From assembly GCA_027924585.1 (NCBI GenBank), contig BSBM01000436.1, positions 9,625,001-9,689,000 of the forward strand: a DNA stretch of 64,000 nucleotides, in the 5' to 3' direction. The notes below the pieces were generated by a model. That model ran no database searches. It saw only the letters and a list, made by a program, of their open reading frames with translations, and was not told the origin of the DNA. Origin of the DNA: Larix kaempferi (lineage: Eukaryota > Streptophyta > Pinopsida > Pinales > Pinaceae). Every line of letters starts with the position of its first letter. The stretch's first letter is position 1. The position numbers were made by a program, and so were the translations under genes. Positions 32,628-44,046 of this stretch are shown here, in pieces.

Positions 32628-33481
32628 CTAATGAATGGACTGGTCATGATTTGTCTCTCTAGGTTCAATAGGAGAATGTATTGAATGGACAGAGTGCATA
32701 TCATCTAAGGAACTCTCATCAAATCGTACATGTTTAGTGTTTGGTTCTTCTTGGTCGTGAAGGTGTTCTTGAGAAGGGGAATATTTGATAGTAGATAAAT
32801 GGGGGTTTAATATCTCAAAAAAAAAATGGTCCCAAGTCTGACCTCTCTCCTCTAGCTGATGAATGATTAAAAGCTTAATGAGACAATGGTGATATAAGTT
32901 GCCAGAAGGGTTAATGGTATTCTTTCTAACTTGACTTGACATCTTTTCCAAGCTCTTTAGAAAGTAGAATGGGAAATTTAAGGTCTGATTATTGACAAAA
33001 TGAGCTAACAGTCTAACGTGGCAATCTTTAAAAATAGTGAACTTACCCTCGCAGGTGACTAAGTGAATCATAATGGTCAAAAGATCCAAGTACTCTAGCT
33101 TGATCCATTCTCTATGAAAACCTTTGGTGCTAGTAATGTGTTGAAAACTAGGCTTGAGAGTGAACTAGTGAGATTCTCGTGGAAGAAACAAATGCTTGTG
33201 CCATCGGGAACCTTCTCTAGGGAGCTTCGTAGCTAACGCTATTGACTCTTATGTCACGGAGAAAATAAGATGGCAGACCTTGGTCGTTTTTCCATCAAAA
33301 CCTTTCGCAAACAGCAACAAAATTTCATGGTCGTGACCATCAAGGTGGTGGAGAAACGGATTCCAACCTGTTTGAGAGAATAACTCACAACATCTTTTAA
33401 ACTCAGGGGTATGAAGAAGATATTGGTAGCTACCTGGCTCACAACGGTTAGGCATTGCTGATAGAGGACAGGGGAAAACAA
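32628..33481 (-). pseudogene. Element F post-pol accessory ORF, two stops
   Basis: From MPNRCEPGSYQYLLHTPEFK at 33455 the same minus-strand frame runs for about 275 codons with only two internal stops (after LIFSVT at about 33250 and after PRESH at about 33170). Visible segments: LFSQTGWNPFLHHLDGHDHE, LFAKGFDGKTTKVCHLIFSV, then ESIALATKLPREGSRWHK, and further HVRLLAHFVNNQTLNFPFYF. The block V-x-x-x-I-F-x-V-T-x-E-S-I-A...LPREG resembles the putative plant transposon protein domain, and the ORF at 6593-7273 shows the same pattern. It is sense-oriented 3' of integrase. Function unknown; not a glycoprotein by appearance. Confidence 0.55.
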
Positions 33482-34269
33482 CAGATAAATGCAGGGGATA
33501 CAAGGAATTTTCAGAGGACGTAGCTCGCAGAGAGAGAAATGAAGGGTGAACAGAATGAAACAGAAGTTTACGTAGCCATCAGTTAAATTGAAGTTTGTTT
33601 GGATGGATGAATGGTCATAGGTAAAGCGTGTTTTGAAAGATCACACTTGTACTTTGAAGATCTTGATTTAAGTGAGAGTATTGAAGTGCATGAATCCGGT
33701 AGATGCGTGTTTGATATAGAAAATTCAACCATGTCCAAAGCCAAGCTTTGGACAGGTTGAATGAAATTCACGTAATGGGATATTCTACACGTGGAAGATC
33801 ACAAGGATCCAATCCATATGCTGGAAATCTATACGACAGGTAAGGCCATAGTGGTCATACAATGATTCAAAATGACACAAGATTCGTTCATTTAACAAGA
33901 TGAGATGAATACGGAAATAAAACCAAGTGCGAGATTTGATTTTTGATTGATCCCTATCATCATTGGTTAGTCAGAATTTTCAAAAATATCTAGCATGCTC
34001 TTTGAAATATATAAGCTAAAAAATTCTTCAGCACTTTTATTCAAAACGTTGCTTATTTGCTTCATTCGTCACTTCATTTGGATCAGCATTCGATCCATCA
34101 TTCATCCTTTCATACACACTTTTGTCTATACAAAATTTTATCGCTGAAGCCAATTGGAACTGATTTTTGCAATGAATTTTTAAGGTTGTTAGTGCACAGA
34201 AAATGCTGTAAACTTTGCTTTATGAAACTTTTAAGTCATGTCCCCTTTTTGTTTGTCTTTAATTAAAAA

Positions 34270-36000
34270 AATTCGCCTTTTGCTTTTGCATTAACCTGCA
34301 AACATCTATCACTTTCAGAGATAAATAGACTTTTTTTTTTAATAAAAATAAATAGAAAAGAATAGTTTAAAACAGTTATAATCCTAATCCTCCCCCAAAC
34401 CAAAGATATGGCTTGTCCTCAAGCCAACAAAAATAGCATTAGATATTCAATTATTTTATCAATAGTTGAAGAATTTTGTAATACTTTTCTCAAGAAAATG
34501 AAATATAACTAAACATGTAGATGATTCAGAGATGTACATTTATCATAAAGAATAGAACAGTGCTTAAAAGAACCATATGAAGAATGTTAATATAATTTGA
34601 TAAGAAATATGCCACAGGAAAACTAACCATCCATGACTCAAAATATTTCTTGTCATCCCAAGATAAAGATAAGGTGTACCGTAAAGCTTGTGAGATTTTC
34701 ATAATTATGGGTCCCATTTCTAGGATAATAACATCCTCGATATCGTTTGAATTAGATGACAAGGTCCCAGTTCAACTTACAGTCATTCTCTAATGACAGT
34801 ATAGATGATTGGCCAAAACATGTGTTTGTATACTCGGGCTTCTTATATATGAATCATGTGCATAGTAATGCATTAACCGATCTCTTTTACCCAATATTGA
34901 CCCTCTGCTAGCAGGCCTATTCAGTACCCTGGTGGGTTTATCTTGGTTCCATGCAAGCATAGTCCCGCTACCAGCGAACCTGTTCAGTACCCCGGCGGGT
35001 TTACTTGCATTTACCTAGCTTCCTTGTTTAAGATTTTACTTAGCATGGACCCGCTGCCAACAGGCCTGTTCAGTACCCCGGCGAGTTTGCTTCGTATAAT
35101 GATGTATATGTATATATTTTTTTTGTAAGGAATCCAGTTGGCACTAGAGTGTGCTAAGCCTTCTAAACACATAATTTGAAATATTAGAATGAACCTTTAT
35201 GAGCAACTTTTACTTATAATAACCAAAGTTAAAGATCATGTCAAAAGATAATAACCTAAAGTTGTTCTTTGATCTATATCAATCTTCTTCATAAAAATTC
35301 AGTAATATTCCCCAAAAGAATAAAAATAACATTCACTTCTAATTTACCTTTAAAAGATGCTTTAAGAAACAAGTTTTGATAATGAGTCTAGGATAAGCCA
35401 ATGATCCATAGGTGTAAGATAGTATACTTTTTTTTGTCAAGATCATAGCAATTAAGATAGGTCTTTTAAGCAACAGTTCTAAACGATAATCAGAAACGTG
35501 CATGCCTGAATCAAATACCATATTCAAAATCATGAATGAAATGGTTGCAAGATAATATAAAGAACACTTTATCTTTTGCTAAAAATGTCAATTTCAACAA
35601 TAATTGAAAAAAAGAAGGGATTAGGGTAAAAAATTTCTTCTTTTTTTCTTTTAAGTGCTTCCCTTTCAATAATATTGCATGAGCGGATAAGGTCCTTGTA
35701 ATTAAGCTGCAAAACTGTTGTTAGATGATTTTGATTTATTCAAAACAAAACATATGTAAAAAAAAATCATAAGAAATCTAAAAAGGGAGAAAAGTTTTCC
35801 TGTTTTTAATGGAAAAAATTTCATAAGCTGATCATACAAATGAAATTCCCTGTATAAATACAATCAGCTTGTTAGAAATAACTCTTCATTATTATAATTA
35901 AAACAAAAACACAATATATTTACATATGTACAAATAAAGACAATCCTTTAGAAATTTTAGGGACTAGGAGGAGGAGGAATGATTTCCTCTTCTACCAGTT
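34270..36000. other. Element F non-coding stretch between integrase and the extra ORF
   Basis: AT-rich sequence without a credible frame. The only structured part seen is the triplicated GC-rich motif at 34913-35095. Long spacers here are common in Tat/Athila-type elements. Confidence 0.5.
34913..35095. repeat. Three-fold GC-rich motif in the element F spacer
   Basis: CCTGTTCAGTACCCCGGCGG or a close variant occurs at about 34917, 34979 and 35065, each preceded by GCTACCAGC-like and followed by GTTTAC/GCTT. Each copy has CCCGC and GCGGG arms that could pair. Spacing is irregular (about 62 and 86 bp). It stands out from the AT-rich surroundings. Confidence 0.65.
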
Positions 36001-36010
36001 CCATCTCCCG

Positions 36011-36720
36011 CTATTGTAAGGCATTATTTACAAAGTCTTGTTTAGATATAGGTTGGTGATACAGTCTAAGTATATGGCCATTTACAACAAAGGAAGTTTG
36101 AGAATCATCAATTGTTTTAATTCTAACGGATCCATTATCGAAAGTTGTAACAATTTCATAAGGACCCATCCAGCGAGTAGTCAATTTACCTTTAAAATTT
36201 TTGTATCTCGAATCGAAAAGTAATGCCCAGTCTCCTATTTTAAATTGTTTTTGTTTAATGTATCTGTCATGCCATTGTGTACGTTGATTATGTATTAAGA
36301 TTGTTAGTTGGATAGCATCCTGTCTAATCTCGTATAATTCATTTATTTGTAGGATTTGTTGTTTATGTGCTTCTTCTAAATTCATTCCTAACTGAGCAGC
36401 CATACAAAATGTCTTAACCTGAAATTCAATGGGTAGGAGAACCTGTTTTCCATAAACAAGTTCATAAGGTGTGTGGCCAGTGGTGTTTCTCCAAGTTATT
36501 CTATAAGCCCACAAGGATTATGGGAGCCTATCTGCCCGATCCTTGTGGTGTAACTGAATGGTCTTGGTCATGATAGATTATAATACCTTGTTTGTGGTTT
36601 CTACTTGACCATTTTCCTGCAGAGGATATGGTGAAGATTTGCAATGTCTAATGCCATACTTATTAGTAAGTTCTTTCATTAACTTGGAAGTGAAGTGAGA
36701 TCCATGATCGGTTGCAATTT
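36011..36720 (-). pseudogene. Element F integrase, C-terminal half
   Basis: The catalytic Glu segment lies near 36600-36640 (ENGQVETTNKV) before a TAG, then another stop just ahead of SLWAYRITWRNTTGHTPYEL at 36514. The open 167-aa frame carries VYGKQVLLPIEFQVKT and the C-terminal domain (FKIGDWALLFDSRYKNFKGK, LTTRWMGPYEIVTTFDNGSV, VNGHILRLYHQ), which ends without a chromodomain. The frame is shifted relative to the N-terminal half near 36720. Confidence 0.85.
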
Positions 36721-37810
36721 CCCTAGTACACCAAATCGAGTAAATATCTCTTCATACATAAACTCTACCATTGATTTCTCTGTGGCTCGGAATAAAGCTT
36801 TGGCCTCTACCCACTTGGTGACATAATCTGTACATAATAGAATGTACTTTTTCTTATGAGACATAGGGGAAATTGGTCCAACAAAATCTAGAGCCCATTT
36901 TTCAAAAGGCTCAATCATAACTTGAGGTTGCAAAGGCCTCTCATCAGATGGCATAGGTCTACCCATTATTTGGCAACTATCGCATCCTTTGACATATTTG
37001 GCAGCATCCTTGAAGATGCTTGGCCAATAATATCTAGAATGTAAAACCTTATATGTTTTTCTTTTATCAGAAAAATGTCCACTGCAAGGTCCACCATGAC
37101 ATGCATGAAGAATATATGCCATCTCATCCTCTTGTACACACCTTCTAATAATAAGGTCAGGACCGGTACAAAAGAGATCATTATCCACCCAAGAATAGTT
37201 AGAGCTTTGAACTATGATTCTACGTTTTTCGCGTGGAGAGAGATGGTTTGGTAGCTTTCCAGTTTCCAAATAATTGGCTATGTTTGCGAACCATGGGGTT
37301 CGAACAGATACAGCGAATAAATGTTCATCTGGGAATCTATCATCAACAGGACTATCATCATTTTCAATTTGAATATGGGAGAGAAAGTCTGCTACTACAT
37401 TCTCTCGACTAGGACGGTCAACAATGGTAATATTAAACTCTTGTAATAGAAGAAGCCACCGAGTCGTGCTGCCATTGGTGATTGGTTTATTCATCAAAAA
37501 TCTGATAGCAGAATGATCGGTATGTATGAAAATTTCATATCCTGTGATATAATGACGAAACTTATTGACGGAATAGACTACTGCGAGGAACTCTTTTTCG
37601 GTAACAGTGTATTTTGATTCTACAGGAGTCAAGTTTTTACTGGCAAAATAAATGGAATAAGATAACTTTTCCTCTTTTTGACCTAAGACTGCCCCTATAG
37701 CTATGTCGGATGCATCAGTAGAGATATGAAAAAGAAGGGACCAATTAGGGCCCCTAAGTACTGGTGCTACTGATAACTTTGCTTTTAAAGTTTCGAAAGC
37801 TTGTTGACAA
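36679..37810 (-). pseudogene. Element F RNase H and integrase N-terminal half
   Basis: The 317-aa frame holds TPVESKYTVTEKEFLAVVYS, IHTDHSAIRFLMNKPITNGS and DRPSRENVVADFLS of RNase H, then the integrase zinc domain (HACHGGPCSGHFSDKR, CDSCQIMGRPMPSDE) and the start of the core (PFEKWALDFVGPISPMSHKK, LCTDYVTKWVEAKALFRATE). HHCC and the first two catalytic aspartate regions are recognisable. A frameshift after FTRFGVLGK at about 36725 breaks it from the rest. Confidence 0.9.
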
Positions 37811-37827
37811 GGTTCAGTCCATTGAAA

Positions 37828-38363
37828 TTATGTGTCCTTCATGAGTAGTTTGAACATAGGTGTGGCTATCTTAGTAAAATTTTCTATAAACCGCTTATAA
37901 TAACTTGCATGGCCAAGAAAGCTTCTAACTTCCTTCGGAGTCTTTAGAGGAGGAAGATTGACAATTATCTCTATCTTGGTAGGATCCACCTTAATACCTT
38001 TAAGAGAGACATGATGTCCTAGAACTATTCCCTCGGTTAAAAACATCTTGCATTTTTCATGACTAAGGGCTAAGTTTGTGTCCTGACATTGAATAAGAAC
38101 TGTCTTGAGTTTGTCAAGGGATTCTTGGAAGGTATTACCATAGAATGTGAAATCATCCATGTATACCTCTACACAATCATGTATAATGTCAGCAAAGATA
38201 CCTAGAACTGCACGTTGGAAAGTAGCAGGTGCATTACAAAGGCCAAATGGTAACACTCGATAAGCATAAGTCCCCCAAGAGCAAGTAAAGGTAGTCTTAT
38301 CTTGGTCCTCAAGTGCTATTAATATCTAATTGTATCCACTATACCCAACTAGGAAAGAAAATC
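37828..38363 (-). pseudogene. Element F reverse transcriptase, catalytic part
   Basis: LPFGLCNAPATFQRAVLGIF is followed by the intact catalytic box VEVYMDDFTFYG, LSHEKCKMFLTEGIVLGHHV, and the connection VRSFLGHASYYKRFIENFTK. The 5' neighbour (38257-38363) reads FSFLVGYSGYN then a stop and EDQDKTTFTCSWGTYAYR, so only one or two stops separate it from the N-terminal part. Confidence 0.9.
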
Positions 38364-38364
38364 A

Positions 38365-38628
38365 TTATTTCCCCGATAGGGTATCTAACACTTGATCTAT
38401 AAAAGGTAGAGGGAAATAGTCTTTAAGAGTGTCCTTGTTCAATTCTCGAAAATCAACACAGATACGCCACTTCCCTGTGAATTTATTTGGAACTACTACC
38501 AGAGGAGACACCCACTTACTATTAGAAATTGGGTAAATGAATCCAGCGTTAAGAAGTTTTTGCAATTCTTCTTTTACTATATCTGTGAGAGCTGGGTTCA
38601 TTCTCCTCTGGGGTTGTCTGACGGGAGG
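38365..38628 (-). pseudogene. Element F reverse transcriptase, N-terminal part, cut by element G
   Basis: VRQPQRRMNPALTDIVKEEL, LLNAGFIYPISNSKWVSPLV, WRICVDFRELNKDTLKDYFP and IDQVLDTLSGK are standard RT-start residues. At 38628 the code is interrupted by G and resumes at 43436 on its far side with HPDTCIHHIY-type code. TSD GGAGG lies on both sides. Confidence 0.9.
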
Positions 38629-40502
38629 TGTTGTCACCAGAAAAGACAAATAATTTTCTGATTGAAGCAAGATATCCAAATGCCAGAGTTAGTATTTGCA
38701 ATTGTTGATTTTAGTATCTTTTCCCGGATGGCTAGTATTTCCCACATGATTCGAAGCTCATTCAGGAACATTGAGAGATCTAAATTTGTTAATGCATTTT
38801 GTCAATCAAGTTGTGGTGAGGTGAGCCCAAATGTTTTGGGTGTATATTGTATAAACACTGGTTGCGCTGTGACTTCATAGAACTTATAATGGGAAAAATG
38901 AATTATGTTATGGTTGAGGCCCAGGATACCCAAATGAATTTGAAGGACGCATTTTCAATAATCCTCAATTTGATGTAAGGAGATATGCCCATATCATTAT
39001 GAGACTTTCACGAAGGTTAAAGCTACAAGAGTTTTCTTTTTGCTGTCACAAAAGCACTCCAATCACCTTCAATTCAATGCCTTCTTATCTGCTACACCTG
39101 TCAGGCTATACGAGAATCAAGTTTAAATACATAAGTACCAAATAGTTGTATGTGTGAAGCTAATTAAGCTAAAACATGAAATCTCAGCTTTACTAGATTT
39201 ATGCCATGTAAAAGGAGAAAAACAACAACTGTATTAGCTCTACAGGTTTATTGAATTCCTTCCTACGAAATTTCCTACATTGGAAATGCTGCCAGTTTCA
39301 GAAAATATTTTTGAGTTCCAGTGAAGAAGTTATCCCATGAATGCCGCTCAGATTCTTCTAGTTGTTGTGATGTGATTATGACAATTTTCCATTGACCTGC
39401 AAGGATTCCGGATCAAGGAAGCAACTGATTATCCAATGCAAATCAAACAAGTTATCAAATTCGTGATCCAATAAGAAATTGACTTAGTATTTCCAGCTAT
39501 CGAGATATCATTCAAAATCAAAGATTAGCTCCATTTCAGCAGCTCCAGAATTCCAAGGTTAATTGATGAGAGAGTATCATCATAATCGAGCTTCTTAATA
39601 AGTTTTATCTTCATTTTGAATCAAATTCCAGATTTCTAGGTCGATGTATCAGGCATATAATGAACAATTAGAAGCTTGATATTATCGTTCCCATATTTTT
39701 TCAAGAATTTAGCCAGTCAAAAGGTCATCTCCAGCATTTTAAGGTATCAAAACAACTAATTACAAGTGGCAGAGTATTTGGGGTCTACCAAATTAATTCC
39801 AGATTTCAAGTACTAGCTTTGTATTATCTGGCAGTTAAAGATAAGCTCCAGATTAAAAATAAGGGCATCCAACTCAGCAGCATCGAGCATTCAAGGTTAT
39901 GTGTGCAATTAGGAATCAAATTCTAATCTTAGCAATCTATCCAATTCTTGGTATCTCATTCGAGTTTGTATCTATCTTATTCCTAAATATTTATAACAAT
40001 CCAGGTCATGTAATTGATATATATTTCATCAGTTTGTAATAGCATGGGAGGCATAATTCCAGCCGAGAGGGCTGAGGTAGGGTTGTAATTGTATGAAGTT
40101 TCTTATGTTGATATGTTCCAGAAATGACTGTTTTTGAAGTAAAGTATAATCTTTGAGCCTATTTTATTTTAATCTATGAAGTATATACTGTCATTATTTT
40201 GTCAATTCATGGTCTCAATTTCATGTTGCGATTCTCTTGACTAGTATACAACTATGCCCCAATTATGAAATGAAATTTGAAGCTCTTACATTAGTATGTT
40301 TATGATCACAGTCATTTGATGTTTCTGTTTTGATATTGAAATTTTATATTATCCCTGTCTTCTATTTCTGATTATCCAACCTAAGTAATAACTTCATTTG
40401 CCACCAGAATTACCTATAATCACTGTGTAGATGTCCTATTCCTACCATTTAAGATTTCCTTAATCTTGACCCTAGCAGTCAGGTTCAACTTTAGGGATAA
40501 CA
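38629..40502 (+). repeat. Element G 5' LTR
   Basis: TGTTGTCACCAG...TTTAGGGATAACA. It directly precedes CTTTTGGCGCC. It carries a 72-codon frame near its start, matched by a 106-codon frame in the other LTR; the differences do not favour silent sites. Confidence 0.95.
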
Positions 40503-40507
40503 TCTTT

Positions 40508-40526
40508 TGGCGCCGTTGCCAGGGAC
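40508..40526 (+). other. Element G primer-binding site
   Basis: TGGCGCCGTTGCCAGGGAC starts five bases after the LTR and matches the tRNA-Asp 3' end with one change. Confidence 0.93.
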
Positions 40527-40648
40527 GGAGGAATGAAGGCATACTTCCCTGGGCTGTACGACAACGAATATGTCTAGACTTTGATGGTGAACAAAGGCTG
40601 GTGACATAGTGGCTGCGATATTCACCTGGTGACTCCACTGGTTTCAAA

Positions 40649-41302
40649 ATGGAATATTCAGTTGCTGAGCGAGTTACTTCCTGTACCAATACTACAGGGA
40701 TTGAGGTAGATCATGTTTTTCTTCAAGGTTTTCGAGAATGGATGAGTATGTCTTCTGTTGATGAATGGGACAAAGATTTGTCTTTTTTTTTAGATTCTGA
40801 TAACATTTATAGTGAAGAAGATAAAATTGATTTTTTGAAGAAGATTTTAAAAGCATTTGAGACAGAAAAGATTTCTCAAGATGTTAGTATTACTGCTATT
40901 GTTTCAAGCATTTTTGAAGATATGTGCGTGGCTTTGAATGAAGAATTAAATCAGCATATCTTAGAAAGTAGAAAGTGGTTTTCAAATGATTGTGAAGAAG
41001 ATGGTTTTATGGAGATAGTGAGGTCAAAGTTTATCCCGAGGCAGCTTGCTTATCTTGAAGAAGAAACAGGGATATCTGATCAAAACATGATTTTTAATTA
41101 TTTTTATGATCCAGTAGCTACTTATCTCGAGGTTTTTATCAACTCCATCCATTTAGTTTTGTTCAGCTGCAAATATGGATTTCAGATTCATGATGAATTG
41201 CATATTAGTTATTCAATCTTTATTTTACAGAAGCATGTTCCAGGATTTCAATTGCTAATTCAGTTTTTAACATGGTTTCATTGGAAATGGAGCTACACAT
41301 AA
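40649..41302 (+). CDS. Element G ORF, 217-aa protein of unknown function
   Basis: Intact ATG-to-stop frame 120 bp after the primer site, where gag would normally start. The protein is acidic and helix-like in its first 150 residues (WDKDLSFFLDSDNIYSEEDK, IDFLKKILKAFETEKISQDV, AIVSSIFEDMCVALNEELNQ) and hydrophobic toward the C-terminus (YLEVFINSIHLVLFSCKYGF, HVPGFQLLIQFLTWFHW). I see no zinc knuckle, protease triad, RT box or capsid-like major homology region, and it does not resemble the gag of F. It could be a diverged structural protein, a captured host segment, or a chance-preserved frame. The acidic 5' part reads like real protein. Confidence 0.55.
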   Translation: MEYSVAERVTSCTNTTGIEVDHVFLQGFREWMSMSSVDEWDKDLSFFLDSDNIYSEEDKIDFLKKILKAFETEKISQDVSITAIVSSIFEDMCVALNEELNQHILESRKWFSNDCEEDGFMEIVRSKFIPRQLAYLEEETGISDQNMIFNYFYDPVATYLEVFINSIHLVLFSCKYGFQIHDELHISYSIFILQKHVPGFQLLIQFLTWFHWKWSYT

Positions 41303-41559
41303 TTAGCTTGATCTCTCCAAGAGTAGAGTAGATGTGTGGATAAATAAGCTTGTTCATGAGCATTTACTTTTTGCAGTTTTTATAGTGTGATTAGATTTTT
41401 AGCAGGCTTATCAATTATTTTGGTTTGAATAAGTAGTGAGAGATTGCAAAGTTTTCAGACGTTGATTAAGCAGTTGACCATATAACCCAATGTATAAGGC
41501 ACAAATCTACAAGTTCTTGGAAGCTCGCAGGGAGCATGCCATCCCCAGATAAGGCCAGA
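41303..41559 (+). other. Element G 3' internal untranslated stretch
   Basis: No ORF. The sequence before the 3' LTR (CCCCAGATAAGGCCAGA) is only weakly purine-rich, so the polypurine tract is poor or mutated. Confidence 0.55.
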
Positions 41560-43435
41560 TGTTGTCACCAGAAAAGACAAAGAATTTTCTGATTGAAGCG
41601 AGATATCCAAATGCCAGAGTTAGTATTTGCAATTGTTGATTTTAGTATCTTTTCCCGAATGGCTAGTATTGCCCGCATGATTCGAAGCTCATTAAGGAAC
41701 ATTGAGAGATCTAGATTTGTTAATGCATTTTGTCAATCAAATTGTGGTGAGGTGAGCCCAAATGTTTTGGGTGTATATTGTATAGACACCGGTTTCACTG
41801 TCACTTCAATCATAGCACTTATAATGGGAAAAATGAATTATGTTATGGTTGAGGCCCAAGATACCCAAATGAATTTGAAGGACGCGTTTTCAATAATCCT
41901 CAATTTGATGTAAGGAGATATGCCCATATCATTATGAGACTTTCACGAAGGTTAAATCTACAAGAGTTTTCTTTTTGCTGTCACAAAAGCACTCCAATCA
42001 CCTTCAGTTCAATTCCTTCTTATCTAATACACCTGTCAGGCTATATGAGAATCAAGTTTAAATACATAAGTACCAAATAGTTGTACGTGTGAAGCTAATT
42101 AAGCTAAAACATGAAATCTCAGCTTTACGAGATTTATGCCATGTAAAAGGAGAAAAACAACAACTGTATTAGCTCTACATGTTTATTGAATTCCTTCCTA
42201 CGAAATTTCCTACATTGGAAATGCTGCCTTTCAGAAAATATTTTTGAGTTCTAGTGAAGAAGTTATCCCATGAATGTCGCTCGGATTCTTCTAGTTGTTG
42301 TGATGTGATTATCACAATTTTCCATTGACCTGCAAGGATTCCGGATCGAGGAAGCAACTGATTATCCAATGCAAATCAAACAAGTTATCAAATTCGTGAT
42401 CCAATAAGAAATTGACTTAGTATTTCCAGCCATTGAGATATCATTCAAAATCAAAGATTAGCTCCATTTCAGTAGTTCCAGAATTCCAGTGTTAATTGAT
42501 GACAGAGTATCATCAGAATCGAGCTTCTTAATAAGTTTTATCTTCATTTTGAATCAAATTCCAGATTTCTAGGTCGATGTATCAGGCATATAATCAACAA
42601 TTAGAAGCTTGATATTATCGTTCCCATATTTTTTCAAGAATTTAGCCAGTCAAAAGGTCATCTCCAGCATTTTAAGGTATCAAAACAACTAATTACAAGT
42701 AGCAGAGTATTTGGGGTCTGCCAGATTAATTCCAGATTTCAAGTACTAGCTTTGTATTATCTGGCAGTTAAAGATAAGCTCCATATTAAAAATAAGGGTA
42801 TCCAACTCAACAGCATCGAGCATTCAAGGTTACGTGCGGAATTAGGAATCAAATTCTAATCTTAGCAATCTGTCCAATTCTTGGTATCTCATTTGAGTTT
42901 GTATCTATCTTATTCCTAAATATTTGTAACAGTCTAGGTCATGTAATTGATATATATTTCATCAGTTTGTAATAGCATGGGAGGCATAATTCCAGCCGAG
43001 AGGGCTGAGGCAGGGTTGTAATTGTATGAAGTTTCTTATGTTGATATGTTCCAGAAATGACTATTTTTGAAGTAAAGTATAATCTTTGAGCCTGTTTTAT
43101 TTTAGTCTATGAAGTATATACTGTCATTATTTTGTCAATTCATGGTCTCAATTTCATGTTGCGATTCTCTTGACTAGTATACAACTATGCCCCAATTATG
43201 AAATGAAATTCGAAGCTCTTACATTAGTATGTTTATGATCACAGTCATTTGTTGTTTCTGTTTTGATATTGAAATTTTATATTATCCCTGTCTTCTATTT
43301 ATGATTATCCAACCTAAGTCATAACTTCATTTGCCACCAGAATTACCTATAATTACTATGTAGATGTCCTATTCCTACCATTTAAGATTTCCTTAAGCTT
43401 GACCCCAGCAGTCAGGTTCAACTTTAGGGATAACA
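41560..43435 (+). repeat. Element G 3' LTR
   Basis: Collinear with 38629-40502. Ends TTTAGGGATAACA followed by target duplication GGAGG. Confidence 0.95.
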
Positions 43436-43860
43436 GGAGGTATACTTATGTCTATGTAAATGTGGTGAATACATGTATCTGGGTGTATACCCTTCATATC
43501 GGTGTATTCCCAAGCGAAAGCTCTAGTTTGACTTTTGAGAACTTTTAACAATTGCTTTTGCTAACTCTCATCTAAACCTGCATTTATATGTAGGAATTTT
43601 TCAGAACTAACCTCACATGGTATGGTATAAGATCCTAGTTGTTCCTCAATTGAAAAGACACAAGGTGTACTTGTAAATGTTGAGAGACTCATGTTTTCTT
43701 GAAATTCGTCTCCAAAAATTTGGTCAAGTTGGGAAAAAGACTGAGGAAAGTCTATACATGTGGTGGAATAAATAAACTGATTCAACACGTTTTCAATATT
43801 TTGTTCTTGAAGTGCCCAGGAGAGATCATTAATAAGGGAAAGTTCTTCCAGGTTTTATTC
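43436..43860 (-). pseudogene. Element F protease-RT linker
   Basis: The minus strand reads SLSTFTSTPCVFSIEEQLGS, EKFLHINAGLDES then a stop, LLKVLKSQTRAFAWEYTDMK and GIHPDTCIHHIY, which leads into the RT N-terminus on the other side of G. The EYTDMKGI segment is the conserved RT leader of this gypsy branch. Confidence 0.8.
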
Positions 43861-44046
43861 TCCAAAAGGACAATCTAACCAAAATAAGCTCTCAGCTACG
43901 GGCTGTGTTGGTGGGTATAAAGCTAGTCTTCTTGTAGATAACCCATCAGAGATGACCATCTCAACATCCCTACATCCTATGAATGCATTAGCAGTAGCCA
44001 GCCAGGGTCTTCCTAAAATGATAGGATGCCCCCTAGATGGGTCTTT

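Larger units (their letters stand above)
38629..43435 (+). mobile_element. Element G: non-autonomous LTR retrotransposon with unknown ORF
   Basis: Two LTRs of 1874 and 1876 bp, both starting TGTTGTCACCAG and ending GGGATAACA, enclose only 1057 bp. The flanks are perfect 5-bp duplications GGAGG (38624-38628 and 43436-43440), which disrupt the F reverse transcriptase. A tRNA-Asp-type primer site follows the left LTR, so the element is plus-oriented. There is no gag, protease, RT, RNase H or integrase. The only internal frame encodes an unrecognised 217-aa protein. LTRs differ by about 3-4 percent in blocks checked by eye. It would have to be moved by another element's proteins; the shared primer type suggests a gypsy helper such as F's family. 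Confidence 0.93.

Noticed and set aside
36038-36223. Plus-strand ORF in the F integrase C-terminal region
   Set aside because: It is the antisense of a clear integrase frame.
38662-41913. Matching ORFs of 72 and 106 codons near the start of both element G LTRs (MPELVFAIVDFSIFSRMAS)
   Set aside because: The differences between the two copies are nearly all amino-acid changing and one copy has a stop, so there is no sign of selection; LTR U3 regions rarely code.
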